Shown: piece after piece, positions 26,253 to 35,765 of the stretch
Layout: the number at the start of each line of letters is the position of its first letter
Position numbering within the stretch: the stretch's first letter is position 1
NCBI GenBank assembly: GCA_945875585.1
Contig: CAMCLK010000014.1
Coordinates: 32,980-96,979, forward strand
Length of the DNA stretch: 64,000 bases
DNA from: Candidatus Kuenenia stuttgartensis
Lineage (GTDB): Bacteria; Planctomycetota; Planctomycetia; Gemmatales; Gemmataceae
Reading direction: 5' to 3'
The notes under the pieces: model-generated
What the model saw: the letters and a program-made list of their open reading frames with translations, nothing else
Told to the model about the DNA's origin: nothing
Database searches by the model: none
Translations under genes and position numbers: made by a program

Positions 26253-27683
26253 TTAGTGATTCCCCATGTGGACGCTTCCGTCCGCATGAATGTGGAATCC
26301 CTTGGGCATGCTGATGTCCTGCGATTTGATCATGCGGTTTAATTGTGAAGCGCCCAATTGCACAACAAAAATTCCCGGCGGCACGCTACCGTCGTTGGCA
26401 ATCACGATGTTCCGTCTGTCCTGAAAGACTACACGAACGGGTTTTCGATCAAACACATCACCGTTTTGACGAAAAACATAAGCTTCTGCCCCATCGCGCG
26501 CCACAGCGTCTGTTGGCAGTATGAACACGTTATTGATGGCATCGGTGCGCACCATCAAACGCACGCGCTGACCCGGCCGAAACCGCCAGAGTGTTTGCGA
26601 TTTATCACCATTGGCAACAACGCGTGATTGATTGTCCAGTGGTAATAAAAACCGGAATGTCCGGCTGTCAGGGTCGATATTATTGGCTATGTATGAGACT
26701 TGGAAGTTTTGTTGGATGACTGGCCAATCGGGTATGTTTTCTTCTGAAAAATCAACTTCGACGGGCCATCTTTCCTTAACTGTTCGTTCCAGGCAGGCTG
26801 ATTCGTCGCGAAAGGCGCGGCCTTCGATGGAAAGCATCTGGTGGTTGGATAGCAAACACATGGTTTGGCCGGCCTGCACCTGCTGCCCCAATTCAACTTT
26901 CAGTTCCTGAATTTCGAAATCGGTGCCGGTTGGCCCATTGGCTGGTGCCGATTGTGTTGTCCGTTCTGGCACAACAATAGTGATTTCACTGATGAAGTTG
27001 CCCTCTGTCACGCCTTGAATCTGCGCCGGAGGCAATCCACGGTTCAATAGTTCCTGACGGTAAGCCTTGGCGCCCACTTCCAGACGAGTGATCTGGTTTT
27101 CGACTTCAATGACCCTGGCTTCTGCCACGGCACCTGCCGCAGCCACAAGCCGTTGGCGCTGGGATTGTGCCAGTTTGATGTCCTGTGTTGCCTTGAACAG
27201 TTCGCTTTGCGTGAGGTGAATCGATTCGCTTAGTAATTTGAGAGTGAACAAGGCGGTTCCCGGCTTGACATTTTCTCCGGCAACCCGATGAATTCGGCTC
27301 ACGATGCCTGTCACGGGCGCCACAATTCCCCTGTCGCTGAAGCCAGGTCGGTCGATCACCATGCCTGGGACTGTGATGGTTTTCCAGAAGGTGTCTGCCT
27401 TGAGTGGTTTGGATGTCAGGCCTAAATTCTTCTGCGCCTGTGCTGTCAAAGTCACCTGCTCCGAGGGTGGCGCCGCATTTTGTGATCCAGCCGCGATGTC
27501 GATTTCAACCTCTGATGCTGGAGAAATAGAGGCGATCCAATAGTCGCGGGCCAAAAAGCAGGTTCCTGCCACGATTAGAATCAATCCCAGCGAAATCCAA
27601 ATCCATAATTTGCTGGATGTTTGTGTGCTGGTGGATTTCGGCTCCTTTTGAGGAACAGCGACTTCACCATGGTGTTCGCGCAT
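26253..27683 (-). CDS. RND efflux periplasmic adaptor (CusB/CzcB type)
   Basis: About 476 residues. One N-terminal membrane segment (LWIWISLGLILIVAGTCFLA) anchors it; a lipoyl-like/hairpin part follows (GIVAPVTGIVSRIHRVAGENVKPGTAL is the first half of the biotinyl-like fold) and then the beta-barrel and membrane-proximal domains. It bridges the pump to an outer-membrane channel. The C-terminal HIHADGSVHMGNH is His/Met-rich and may bind metal. The ATG at 27683 has ggag 7 bases upstream; an in-frame GTG lies at 27695. Second gene of the efflux operon. Confidence 0.9.
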   Translation of the reverse strand: MREHHGEVAVPQKEPKSTSTQTSSKLWIWISLGLILIVAGTCFLARDYWIASISPASEVEIDIAAGSQNAAPPSEQVTLTAQAQKNLGLTSKPLKADTFWKTITVPGMVIDRPGFSDRGIVAPVTGIVSRIHRVAGENVKPGTALFTLKLLSESIHLTQSELFKATQDIKLAQSQRQRLVAAAGAVAEARVIEVENQITRLEVGAKAYRQELLNRGLPPAQIQGVTEGNFISEITIVVPERTTQSAPANGPTGTDFEIQELKVELGQQVQAGQTMCLLSNHQMLSIEGRAFRDESACLERTVKERWPVEVDFSEENIPDWPVIQQNFQVSYIANNIDPDSRTFRFLLPLDNQSRVVANGDKSQTLWRFRPGQRVRLMVRTDAINNVFILPTDAVARDGAEAYVFRQNGDVFDRKPVRVVFQDRRNIVIANDGSVPPGIFVVQLGASQLNRMIKSQDISMPKGFHIHADGSVHMGNH

Positions 27684-27799
27684 GCGATTCTCCACATGTT
27701 TCCGCGCAATGATGCGCGTTCTTGACTTATATTGTTATTGAATTATCGGGGGATAGCCGAGTAGTCGGCTCATGAGAATAATGTTCCGGGATTATCGGC

Positions 27800-28282
27800 C
27801 TAAATAGTCAGTTTGCAGTACGACTGGATTACGTTGCGATGGTCGTGCCAAGGCAAGATTTTGGTTGAATGTAATGGTTTGCAGATTGAATTGGATGCGG
27901 CAAGGAACCCCTGCCTGCACAACATAGAACAGGTATTGTTAAACGGTGGCGCGGGGTCGTCGGGTTGAATGATCGATGGAGTAGGATTTTTTGTCGGGCA
28001 GCCCGGTGCATGATTATCGTGAGTTGGGCAAGACTGATCGCATTGCTTTGCTGGTAAGACAATTGATGCTTGGCGTGTATGCCCATGGCATGGACAGGAA
28101 TCGTCGCTTTCAAGGCTGTCTGATCCGGGTGGGCAGTCTGTATACGTGGATGTTTGGTTTGATTTGTGCGCGATGCATGGGCAACACAGGCAGATCCTAT
28201 GCGGAATCAGCATGGCGAGGCAGACAAGTACCATGAGGAACCGGCACACTGGTTTCAAAGCTGTTCTCCTCTTCTGGCACAT
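27800..28282 (-). CDS. Small Cys-rich secreted protein, first gene of the metal efflux operon
   Basis: 160 residues with an N-terminal hydrophobic segment (FLMVLVCLAMLIP) and at least 14 cysteines, among them ICLCCPC, DDSCPCHGHT, QCDQSCPTHD and CSMLCRQG. The Cys/His content and the place at the head of the efflux operon suggest metal binding in the envelope. I do not recognise a family. The start is not supported by a clear ribosome site, so a shorter version from 28234 is possible. A palindrome lies about 57 bases upstream. Confidence 0.6.
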   Translation of the reverse strand: MCQKRRTALKPVCRFLMVLVCLAMLIPHRICLCCPCIAHKSNQTSTYTDCPPGSDSLESDDSCPCHGHTRQASIVLPAKQCDQSCPTHDNHAPGCPTKNPTPSIIQPDDPAPPFNNTCSMLCRQGFLAASNSICKPLHSTKILPWHDHRNVIQSYCKLTI

Positions 28283-28338
28283 AAAAATTAGTATCCGTGA
28301 ATTGGGTTCTCCGGGTCAATCACACCAATGTATAACAG

Positions 28339-28352
28339 GTTAGCATGCTAAC
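28339..28352. promoter_or_regulatory. 14-bp palindrome, possible operator
   Basis: gttagcatgctaac is a perfect palindrome in the 150-bp region between the divergent metal efflux operon and the SGNH hydrolase gene. Its place 57 bases upstream of the first efflux gene fits a dimeric repressor or activator site. The regulator gene is not in the window. Confidence 0.45.
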
Positions 28353-28433
28353 TGGGTGACGATTGCGCTTAGTGCGATTCAGAGGTTTTAAACTTCGTTC
28401 AGACGGTTGATGGCTTTGTTTGAGGAGTCTTTT

Positions 28434-29123
28434 ATGAAGATGCGGCGGTTCGTAATGGTTGTGCTCCTAGCCTGTTGTATGTGGGCAAATAGGGGGGTGG
28501 GGCAGTCAACGGACGACCGAGCCAAAGTGGAACGCATTCTCTTTCTAGGCAATAGCATCACGCTGCATGGTCCAAAACCTGAAATAGGCTGGACTGGCAA
28601 TTGGGGGATGGCGGCGTCGTCGCTGAATAGCGACTATGCCCATCTACTCGTGGCCGCTATCAACAAGAAGACCGGCAGCAAGCTGACCATTGATCCGGTA
28701 TCTGCCGGAAACATTATCAATATCGCTGATATTTTTGAAAGAAACTACGCAAGCTATGAGCCATCACGGATCAGGAAGCAGCTTGATTGGAAGGCCGACG
28801 CTGTAATCTTGCAGTTTGGCGAAAATGTTCCGGGACCCGGTTTCAGGGCGGACCTGTTTCACACGGGCTTGAAAGCCTTGATGAATGACATCAAGGCATC
28901 TGGCAATCCTCGTATTTACGTGACTGGCACCATTCTGGGCAGAGTGAAGGAACTCGATGAAATCAAGAAAAAAGTTTGTGCGGAAGACCCGGAACGAAGG
29001 TTCTATGTCGATATGGCCGCCTACAGATTAAAAGGCAACCTGAATGGCGCCTTTGGTCACCCGGGCGACAAGGGGATGCAGGTGATCGCTGACTTGCTTC
29101 TGGAGGCGATGGTCAAAAAGTAA
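28434..29123 (+). CDS. Secreted SGNH/GDSL-type hydrolase
   Basis: About 229 residues with a signal peptide (RRFVMVVLLACCMW). Block I reads ILFLGNSITLHG, with the serine of GNS in the nucleophile place. Block III looks like LQFGENVPGPG and the block V catalytic dyad like FGHPGDKGM. It is likely an esterase or a sugar deacetylase, but the substrate cannot be read from sequence. gaggag lies 6 bases before the ATG at 28434. It is divergent from the efflux operon. Confidence 0.75.
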   Translation: MKMRRFVMVVLLACCMWANRGVGQSTDDRAKVERILFLGNSITLHGPKPEIGWTGNWGMAASSLNSDYAHLLVAAINKKTGSKLTIDPVSAGNIINIADIFERNYASYEPSRIRKQLDWKADAVILQFGENVPGPGFRADLFHTGLKALMNDIKASGNPRIYVTGTILGRVKELDEIKKKVCAEDPERRFYVDMAAYRLKGNLNGAFGHPGDKGMQVIADLLLEAMVKK

Positions 29124-29219
29124 GTGCCTGCTGCGGAGACTTAATTTACCCCGCGCGCAGGGCTAGTGCATGTTGCGGGAAATGTTAATTTTTTAAGGAA
29201 ATGCCAAAGGGTGAATGTT

Positions 29220-29609
29220 ATGTTCCAAGTGAATATTTACGCGGTGATACTGGCCGCTTTTTCCAGTTTTATGCTGGGAGGCCTTTGGTATTCACCCTTG
29301 ATGTTCGGCAAATTGTGGATTAATGAAAACAAAATTGTGGAAGGGAAAGGCAGCCCTTTGCGGATTTTTGGCATAAGTTTTGTGATGTCGGTGATTTCCG
29401 CATGGGCTTTTGCGGTATGGATTGGCCCAGCTCCGGAACTAGCCCATGCTATCAATCAGGGTGTGGTGGTGGGGCTGCTGTTTGTGTGCACAAGCATGGG
29501 AATCAATTACCAGTTCTCACAGCGAGGTTTTCTACTTTGGGCGATTGATGGCGGCTACCATGTGGCCCAGTTTGGCCTGTTTGGTTTGGTTATTGGTGTT
29601 TGGCATTGA
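29220..29609 (+). CDS. DUF1761 membrane protein
   Basis: 129 residues, four predicted membrane helices. The LGGLWYSPLMFGKLW motif in the first helix-loop is the DUF1761 signature. The function of the family is not known. The ATG at 29220 is preceded by aaagggtg; an upstream in-frame ATG at 29166 has no such site. The next gene begins 35 bases downstream on the same strand. Confidence 0.78.
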   Translation: MFQVNIYAVILAAFSSFMLGGLWYSPLMFGKLWINENKIVEGKGSPLRIFGISFVMSVISAWAFAVWIGPAPELAHAINQGVVVGLLFVCTSMGINYQFSQRGFLLWAIDGGYHVAQFGLFGLVIGVWH

Positions 29610-29644
29610 TCAGCACTTTTCCATTTGCTCAAAAGGAGTTGGTT

Positions 29645-30100
29645 GTGGCAGACACTACCCTTGAATCCGATCCCTTTAAACTGGAACGTTTTTTAATTGG
29701 GCAAAGCAAAAATTATGCCGATGCGTTTGCTGAAATATCGGAAGGATGCAAGCGCACACATTGGATGTGGTATATCTTTCCGCAGATGGCAGGATTGGCA
29801 TTCAGTGAAATTGCCCGCCACTACGGGATAACCAGTGCCGCGGAAGCCCGCGCTTACTTGGATCACCCTGTCCTCGGGGTTAGACTCCGAGCGTGCGCCG
29901 AGGCAGTTATGAAAGTGAGCGATCGTTCCGCGCACGATATTTTTGGAACACCCGACGATTTGAAATTGCGATCATGCGCGACACTATTTTCCGCAATAGA
30001 ACCAACCGGATCGGTTTTTCACCAGATCATCGACAAATACTATGGTGGCAAGCCAGATGACAGGACCCTTGGATTTTTGAAAATGGAACAGCCAGCATGA
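29645..30100 (+). CDS. DUF1810 protein
   Basis: 151 residues. The signature KRTHWMWYIFPQMAGL and the following SAAEARAYLDHPVLGVRLRAC are typical of DUF1810. The family is small, soluble and of unknown function. The GTG start at 29645 is chosen because aaaggag lies 7 bases upstream. Its stop overlaps the next ATG by 4 bases, a sign of translational coupling with the SET-domain gene. Confidence 0.85.
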   Translation: MADTTLESDPFKLERFLIGQSKNYADAFAEISEGCKRTHWMWYIFPQMAGLAFSEIARHYGITSAAEARAYLDHPVLGVRLRACAEAVMKVSDRSAHDIFGTPDDLKLRSCATLFSAIEPTGSVFHQIIDKYYGGKPDDRTLGFLKMEQPA

Positions 30101-30501
30101 TAAATCAAAACGGTGCCAAGAAAATGGTGCTTGTCGAAACGGATCTGAGGTTTTATACCGCGCCTTCGACTATTCCGGCTGCTGGGATGGGACTTTTTGC
30201 CAAGGTACCACTGGCAGTGGGCGACGAGCTATTGGTGGTTGGCTTTCTGCTGGCATCGGGCTCGATCGAAGACGAATGCACGCGTTACGCGGATGCTTAC
30301 AAATTCAGGGTGGGGGATCAGTTGCTTGTCCCGTTTGGTTATGCAGGTATGGTCAATCATTCATCACAAATTGCGAACATGGAAAAGGTCATTGTTGGTG
30401 AAACCGTTTACTTGCGGACATCGCGGTCAATCGATGCCAATGAAGAGCTGTTTTATTGTTACAGTAGCTATGCGCAGGAGCGGTTTCAACTAAGCGGTTG
30501 A
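30097..30501 (+). CDS. Small SET-domain protein
   Basis: 134 residues. It has the main SET signatures: GMGLFAKVPLAVGDEL near the N-terminus, the pseudoknot residues MVNHSSQIANMEK (NHS) and the end DANEELFYCYSS. SET proteins methylate lysines using S-adenosylmethionine; in bacteria targets are mostly unknown. It overlaps the DUF1810 gene by 4 bases, so the two are likely made together. A hairpin follows. Confidence 0.78.
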   Translation: MINQNGAKKMVLVETDLRFYTAPSTIPAAGMGLFAKVPLAVGDELLVVGFLLASGSIEDECTRYADAYKFRVGDQLLVPFGYAGMVNHSSQIANMEKVIVGETVYLRTSRSIDANEELFYCYSSYAQERFQLSG

Positions 30502-30533
30502 TACGCCAATCAACTTTTTTCTTAACGAAGCAA

Positions 30534-30572
30534 ATAGCAGTGCCGCAACTTTGTAAATCGCGGCACTGCTAT
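30534..30572. terminator. Hairpin between convergent genes
   Basis: A 13-bp perfect stem (atagcagtgccgc with gcggcactgctat) and a 13-base loop lie between the SET gene and the htrA stop. There is no strong T-run next to it on either strand, so it may be a weak two-way terminator or an mRNA-end stabiliser. Confidence 0.5.
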
Positions 30573-30589
30573 GTCAACAGCTTCTTGGA

Positions 30590-32071
30590 TTAGCTGCCAG
30601 CCTTGACGACTACCAGCAAAGTGCCCCCTTCGGGAGTTGCCACCTGAACAAGGACATCGGATTTGGCATCCAGTGAACCGACTATTTTTTCAAAGGCTGC
30701 CACATCTGCCACTGCTTGGCGTTCAATGCGTGTGATGAGCATGCCTGGCCGTAGCCCTGCTTCGTGGGCGTGCGATTGCGGATCGACTTCCGTGATCATT
30801 ACGCCGTTTTTCTTCGACTTGAACCCGTATTTGCGGCCAGCCTCCAGACTCATGTTGGCAACAGACAGTCCCAGACCGCGTTGTGGAGTGGGCAGAATGT
30901 TTCCCTCGGATGGCTCATTGCCTGCGGCCATCCCGTAAGTCTTTGGCTGTTCTTCGAGTTGGACCTTGATGCTTTGATTTTTTCCCTCTCGCACAACATC
31001 GAGTTCAACTTCCTTACCTGGCTGTAGGCTGGCAATCAATGCCTGCAGGGCTTTGCTGTCTTTTACCGGTTTACCGTTGACTCCAACGATAACATCACCC
31101 GGTTGCACACCCGCTTTTTCGGCAGGTCCTGATGCAATTAGGTCATTGACCACGGCACCATAAGGCGACTTGAGTCCCAATTTTTGCGCTAAAACGGGGT
31201 CCTGTACCGATTGCATGGCAACGCCTATGTAGGACCGTTTGACACTCCCATTGGCCAGTAGTTGGTCCTTGATATGACGGGCCTGATTGCTGGGAATAGC
31301 CAATCCGATTCCCTGAAAACCACCAGATCGGCTTTTGATGGCGCTGTTGATTCCAATCACCTGACCATCGACATTGATGAGTGGCCCGCCGCTGTTGCCT
31401 GGATTGATGGCCGCATCGGTCTGAATGAAATCCTCGTACATATTGACGTTTAGATTCCTGTTTTTGGCGGAAATAATACCATGAGTAACCGTGCCAGCCA
31501 AGCCAAATGGCGCGCCAACGGCAAGCACACGGTCGCCTATTTCCATGGTGTCACTGTCTCCAAGCTCAAGGGCGGCATAAGGCCCTTTCGATGAATCGAG
31601 CTTCACAATGGCAAGGTCGGTCTTGGGGTCCGACATAATGTTTTTGGCGGTGACTTTTTTGCCATCCTGAAAGGTGATAACCACTTCTGTGGCGCCATCA
31701 ATAACGTGGTGGTTGGTCAACACCACACCCGAGGCATCGATCACAACACCAGACCCTGATCCCAATCGACCATCTGGCGCATCGGGAATTCCTTCGGGCA
31801 TGAGTTCTTCGAGGCGCTTGCGAAATTCTTCTGGAACCCCGGGGGCATCAAATGGCAGCCGACGAGGGCGAGATGGTTTGATTTCGGTACGGGTTTGGCG
31901 GGATTCAATACTCACCACAGCAGGAAGGGCCTTTTTCACAATGTCACGGTACGACACTAAATCGCGTACCGGAGCCGGCGTCGCCTGACCTTGTAGCACT
32001 CCAGGGACCGTCCATAAACCCGTGCAGACCAAAAGCATAAGGCCCGCGCCTGCCACCATCCATCGTTTCAT
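30590..32071 (-). CDS. HtrA/DegP-family periplasmic serine protease with two PDZ domains
   Basis: About 493 residues. After a signal peptide comes a trypsin-like domain with His in LTNHHVID, Asp in KTDLAIVKL and Ser in NPGNSGGPL. Two PDZ domains follow: one around [10 protein letters not shown]...[12 protein letters not shown] and one around [18 protein letters not shown]. It should degrade or refold damaged envelope proteins. The start at 32071 has ggagg 7 bases upstream. Confidence 0.93.
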   Translation of the reverse strand: MKRWMVAGAGLMLLVCTGLWTVPGVLQGQATPAPVRDLVSYRDIVKKALPAVVSIESRQTRTEIKPSRPRRLPFDAPGVPEEFRKRLEELMPEGIPDAPDGRLGSGSGVVIDASGVVLTNHHVIDGATEVVITFQDGKKVTAKNIMSDPKTDLAIVKLDSSKGPYAALELGDSDTMEIGDRVLAVGAPFGLAGTVTHGIISAKNRNLNVNMYEDFIQTDAAINPGNSGGPLINVDGQVIGINSAIKSRSGGFQGIGLAIPSNQARHIKDQLLANGSVKRSYIGVAMQSVQDPVLAQKLGLKSPYGAVVNDLIASGPAEKAGVQPGDVIVGVNGKPVKDSKALQALIASLQPGKEVELDVVREGKNQSIKVQLEEQPKTYGMAAGNEPSEGNILPTPQRGLGLSVANMSLEAGRKYGFKSKKNGVMITEVDPQSHAHEAGLRPGMLITRIERQAVADVAAFEKIVGSLDAKSDVLVQVATPEGGTLLVVVKAGS

Positions 32072-32293
32072 GTGTATGCCTCCGAGCAGCTGGTTGTGGT
32101 TTGAAACATGAAATGTTGTGCCAAACACAGAGAGCTCAACATTTCCGGGTATTGTTCGTACGCATGTTTAGCGATGCTGGTTCGGCTCGATCCGTCTGGC
32201 CCTGTTGGTTGACAATTGGCGCGTATCAGATAGTGTGCAAACGCCCGTCAGAGTCGATCCGACACTGACCAAGCCAGCATTTGAATAAACACA

Positions 32294-33040
32294 ATGGCAT
32301 CTGAACTTCCAGCCAGCGTTCGATCGGTAGATTCGCCTGTCGATTTTCTTGAAGAATGTCAGGCATTGATGGGCTATCGATTCGCCAACCCCGACCTTTT
32401 GCGTGGAGGGCTGACCCACGCTTCGGGTGCCAATACACGCTTATCTTCTAATGAGCGCCTCGAATTCTTGGGCGATAGTATTCTTGGCCTAGTGGCATGC
32501 GAAGAGTTGTTTCGTCGGTTTCCTGAATATCAGGAAGGGGACCTGACTAAGGTCAAATCTGTGCTGGTGAGCCGACGCACGTGTGCCCGATTTGCCCAAG
32601 AAATGGGCCTAGAACGGTTTTTGATTACTGGAAAAGGCCTGAGTGGGCGGGGCGTTCCACTGCCCAGCAACATGCTTGCTGATGTTTATGAGTCTCTTGT
32701 TGCTGCCATTTATCTGGATGGCGGCCTTGAGGCAGCGCGCTCGTTCATTATGAAGCAACTGGGACCTGAAATCACAAGCGTTCTCGAGAATGGCGAAGTT
32801 GGCAACTCCAAATCGCTGCTGCAACAGGTGGGGCAGAGGGATTTTGGCCAGACTCCCCTTTATGTGCTTCTTGATGAAAAGGGGCCAGATCACAGTAAAT
32901 GTTTCAAGATAGCAGCCGTGATCGGACCTCAAACGTATCCAGGCGCTTGGGGCCGCAACAAAAAAGAAGCCGAGCAACGTGCCGCCATGAACGCGTTGGC
33001 GCGAGTGCAGGGGATTCCTTTGCCTTTTGACCATGGGTGA
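32294..33040 (+). CDS. rnc: Ribonuclease III
   Basis: 248 residues. The catalytic signature [14 protein letters not shown] and the second acidic site [17 protein letters not shown] hold the metal-binding Glu and Asp residues. The C-terminal third is a double-stranded RNA-binding domain ([11 protein letters not shown]... to [15 protein letters not shown]). It cuts double-stranded regions of rRNA precursors and other RNAs. A small Cys-rich gene follows 6 bases after the stop. Confidence 0.95.
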   Translation: MASELPASVRSVDSPVDFLEECQALMGYRFANPDLLRGGLTHASGANTRLSSNERLEFLGDSILGLVACEELFRRFPEYQEGDLTKVKSVLVSRRTCARFAQEMGLERFLITGKGLSGRGVPLPSNMLADVYESLVAAIYLDGGLEAARSFIMKQLGPEITSVLENGEVGNSKSLLQQVGQRDFGQTPLYVLLDEKGPDHSKCFKIAAVIGPQTYPGAWGRNKKEAEQRAAMNALARVQGIPLPFDHG

Positions 33041-33046
33041 TTGACC

Positions 33047-33295
33047 ATGAGGTTGCTTCGCTATCAAGTTGTTTGTCAATCGTGTTGCGCCCCGGCGGTA
33101 TACAAGATTGCGTCGCGCTGGACTGATGATCACACCAGTGAATTGAAAACATATGCTTTGTCATGTGCTGAGTGTGTTGAAAAGAATATGGTTGACGCAC
33201 TCAGAAGACGCAATGAATGTCGGACTGATCCTGGAGAACGGATAGATTTACCAGAAGTCTATCAACTGACAATGGGGACAGCGCGGAAAGTTTGA
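33047..33295 (+). CDS. Small four-cysteine protein downstream of rnc
   Basis: 82 residues. Four cysteines in two groups (VVCQSCCAP and LSCAECVEK) suggest a zinc ribbon. The rest is polar with no recognised motif. The ATG at 33047 lies 6 bases after the rnc stop, so it is probably translated from the same mRNA. Function unknown. Confidence 0.6.
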   Translation: MRLLRYQVVCQSCCAPAVYKIASRWTDDHTSELKTYALSCAECVEKNMVDALRRRNECRTDPGERIDLPEVYQLTMGTARKV

Positions 33296-33335
33296 CTTCT
33301 CCAGATGAAATCAACATCAACAGTCTTGTATTTTC

Positions 33336-35612
33336 TTATAAGTCCGATCCGGCTGGATCTACTGTTATTATTTCAATTTTGCCACTAGACACATCGTACA
33401 TTCCGCCAACGATTGCTATTTTTCCTTGTTTTAAAAGCGCGCGCAGGGTTGAGCTTTGGTCCACTAGATCGGAAACCACCCGTTTGACATTGTTTCGAGC
33501 GACCGCGTCGATTGTGGCTTGACGACTGATATCGTCTCCATCAATAAATTCACGGCAAATAGCCGGCGTCATTGATCGGGTGATTTCTCCAGCCACGAAT
33601 CCCAAATGCTCGCACGTGGAAGCGATATCAGAGGCATCTAGTCCGCAGGCGTTCCTCACCGCGGCGGTCACAGCCCCACAGCTCGTATGCCCCATTACTA
33701 ATATCAGTTTTGCGCCCGCGACAGCACACCCGAATTCAAGGCTCCCCATGACTTTTCGACCAATAATGTTCCCTGCTATACGAACGCTGAAAATATCGCC
33801 CAGACCCATATCGAACACCAATTCGCTTGGCGTTCTGGAGTCGATGCACGACAGTATGATCGCCAAGGGATGTTGGCCTAGCTTAGTGGCTTCGATTTGG
33901 CGTCCAAGATTACGTCTTAGCTGATTGCCTGTCCTGAATCGTTCATTTCCATCTTGAAGTATCTCCAGAATCTGATGAGGATTCAGCCTTTCTTGAAGAT
34001 CTTTGGTAACATAATCGACGAATTGAGTTTGATTGTCAATAGTGTAATGGTCCTGAAAACCCGAAGTGCTCACTCGTATATTATGTAGCGGGGCAATCTC
34101 GTCGCGGAACATGCGGATCATTTCTTGAATATCCGGGTCGATGTAAACAGTATTCGAGGCGTCGATCAGCACGCTGCCGCCATCAGGCACATCACGAAGC
34201 GCGTTCATGAGACCTGCTCGATTAAAAAAGCTCATTTGACTGGCTAATTCGACACGCAGCAGATCTCCGCCCGCATGTCTTTCCAGGATTCGTCGCACTG
34301 GGCGCCTGAAATTGCTGTACAAAATAAAGGTAATACTTGCCAGCAAACCAAGAATTGTTCCGATCAATAGGTCCGTGAAAACGATGGCTACAAGTGTTAC
34401 AATAAAAGGGACAAATTGATAAGGCCCCTGCCGCCACATTCGCAACATGTCTTTAGGGTTTACAAGGTTGAATCCCGTCACCAACAAAATGGCTGCCAAA
34501 CATGCCAAAGGTATTTGGTTGACCCATGAAGCCATAATGGCAATGGCGCACACCAGCAAAAGCCCATGAATGATAGCCACCCATCGAGAGCGGCCGCCCG
34601 CATTGATGTTTACTGAACTACGAACGATAACAGAAGTTACCGGCAATCCGCCGAACAGCCCACACATCATGTTCCCAAAACCCTGTGCCACAAGTTCCCG
34701 ATTGGGGGGAGACTTGCGCTTCAGTGGGTCGATTTTATCGACGGCTTCCAGGTTAAGCAGAGCTTCCAGTGAGGTCACAAGGGCAATCATTAACGCGGAT
34801 GAATAAATGGAAGGCTGGTTTAATTGGGCCCAGTCAGGACTTATAAGATATTGCTTTAAATCCGACAGGCTGCCTGAATCGGGAATCTGCACCATGTGGG
34901 TTGGTTCGATGGCTAGCGCGCCGTTCAACGCCTTGAATAACATTCCTAGCGCAATTCCTGCAGCAACAACTACTAAGGGCGCAGGAAAAGGGGATTTTTT
35001 CAGCCATTTTGTTCGCTCCCAAATTATCAATATAACCACCGATAAAATGCCAACAATTGTCGCGCCGACCTGGAAATCGTTCAGAACCAACAACAGTTCC
35101 GAGAAAGTGTTCTGGTTGTCGGGCTGATAGAATGCCATATCTCCTTCTGGATCAATGTCGTGACCAAAAACATGTGGAACTTGTTTTAGGATCAGAATTA
35201 CGCCAATGGCGCCTAGTAGACCATTAATGACACTTGTTGGCACAAACTCGGCAATAATTCCAGCACGAATGATTCCGAAAAAAAGTTGAATGATGCCAGC
35301 AATAAATAGAGCCGCAAGGAATGCTTCAAAGGAACCCAGTATGGCGATCTGAGTAGCCACGACGGCAGTATAGCCAGCCGACGGTCCACTTATACTGGTG
35401 TGAGATCCACTCAATAAGCCCACCACAATTCCACCAACTATTCCCGAAACCAGTCCGGAGGTCAAAGGGGCGTTGGAGGAAAGGGCAATACCTAGACAAA
35501 GTGGTAGGGCCACAAGAACGACTACGATTGCTGCGGAAAAATCGCGAAAAGGCGGAGCCATCGCGATGTGTTCACGGTTCAAGGGTGCCTCCGAATGAAA
35601 ATGCCTCATCAT
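33336..35612 (-). CDS. SulP-family transporter fused to STAS and beta-carbonic anhydrase
   Basis: 758 residues in three parts. Residues ~15-430 are a SulP/SLC26 anion transporter with 10-14 membrane helices (start FSAAIVVVLVALPLCLGIAL, then SGPSAGYTAVVA). A STAS domain follows (DGGSVLIDASNTVYIDPDI). Residues ~545-758 are a beta-carbonic anhydrase with zinc ligands in SCIDSRTP and MGHTSCGAV. The layout suggests bicarbonate uptake or release coupled to CO2/bicarbonate conversion at the inner face of the membrane. No ribosome site is obvious at the ATG; a shorter form from 35561 is possible. Confidence 0.9.
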   Translation of the reverse strand: MMRHFHSEAPLNREHIAMAPPFRDFSAAIVVVLVALPLCLGIALSSNAPLTSGLVSGIVGGIVVGLLSGSHTSISGPSAGYTAVVATQIAILGSFEAFLAALFIAGIIQLFFGIIRAGIIAEFVPTSVINGLLGAIGVILILKQVPHVFGHDIDPEGDMAFYQPDNQNTFSELLLVLNDFQVGATIVGILSVVILIIWERTKWLKKSPFPAPLVVVAAGIALGMLFKALNGALAIEPTHMVQIPDSGSLSDLKQYLISPDWAQLNQPSIYSSALMIALVTSLEALLNLEAVDKIDPLKRKSPPNRELVAQGFGNMMCGLFGGLPVTSVIVRSSVNINAGGRSRWVAIIHGLLLVCAIAIMASWVNQIPLACLAAILLVTGFNLVNPKDMLRMWRQGPYQFVPFIVTLVAIVFTDLLIGTILGLLASITFILYSNFRRPVRRILERHAGGDLLRVELASQMSFFNRAGLMNALRDVPDGGSVLIDASNTVYIDPDIQEMIRMFRDEIAPLHNIRVSTSGFQDHYTIDNQTQFVDYVTKDLQERLNPHQILEILQDGNERFRTGNQLRRNLGRQIEATKLGQHPLAIILSCIDSRTPSELVFDMGLGDIFSVRIAGNIIGRKVMGSLEFGCAVAGAKLILVMGHTSCGAVTAAVRNACGLDASDIASTCEHLGFVAGEITRSMTPAICREFIDGDDISRQATIDAVARNNVKRVVSDLVDQSSTLRALLKQGKIAIVGGMYDVSSGKIEIITVDPAGSDL

Positions 35613-35715
35613 GATACGGAATCTTACTTTTGGGTAATATATAACAGTATGTTAAGAAAAATATAGGCGTTTTTGGCAAGAGTCTTTTAAATCGGAAAAC
35701 CATTCAATTAAAAAA

Positions 35716-35741
35716 GGCCACAGTAAAAACTGTGGCCTTTT
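35716..35741. terminator. Bidirectional rho-independent terminator
   Basis: A 9-bp core stem (ggccacagt with actgtggcc) around a 4-base loop, flanked by A6 on one side and T4 on the other, so it works on either strand. It ends the minus-strand TRASH-domain gene (stop at 35766). Confidence 0.85.
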
Positions 35742-35765
35742 CTGGGAGTTTAAAAGCGGTATCGC

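Noticed and set aside
32209..32234. TTGACA plus GATAGT as an rnc promoter
   Set aside because: The spacer is only 14 bases and the -10 box is poor.
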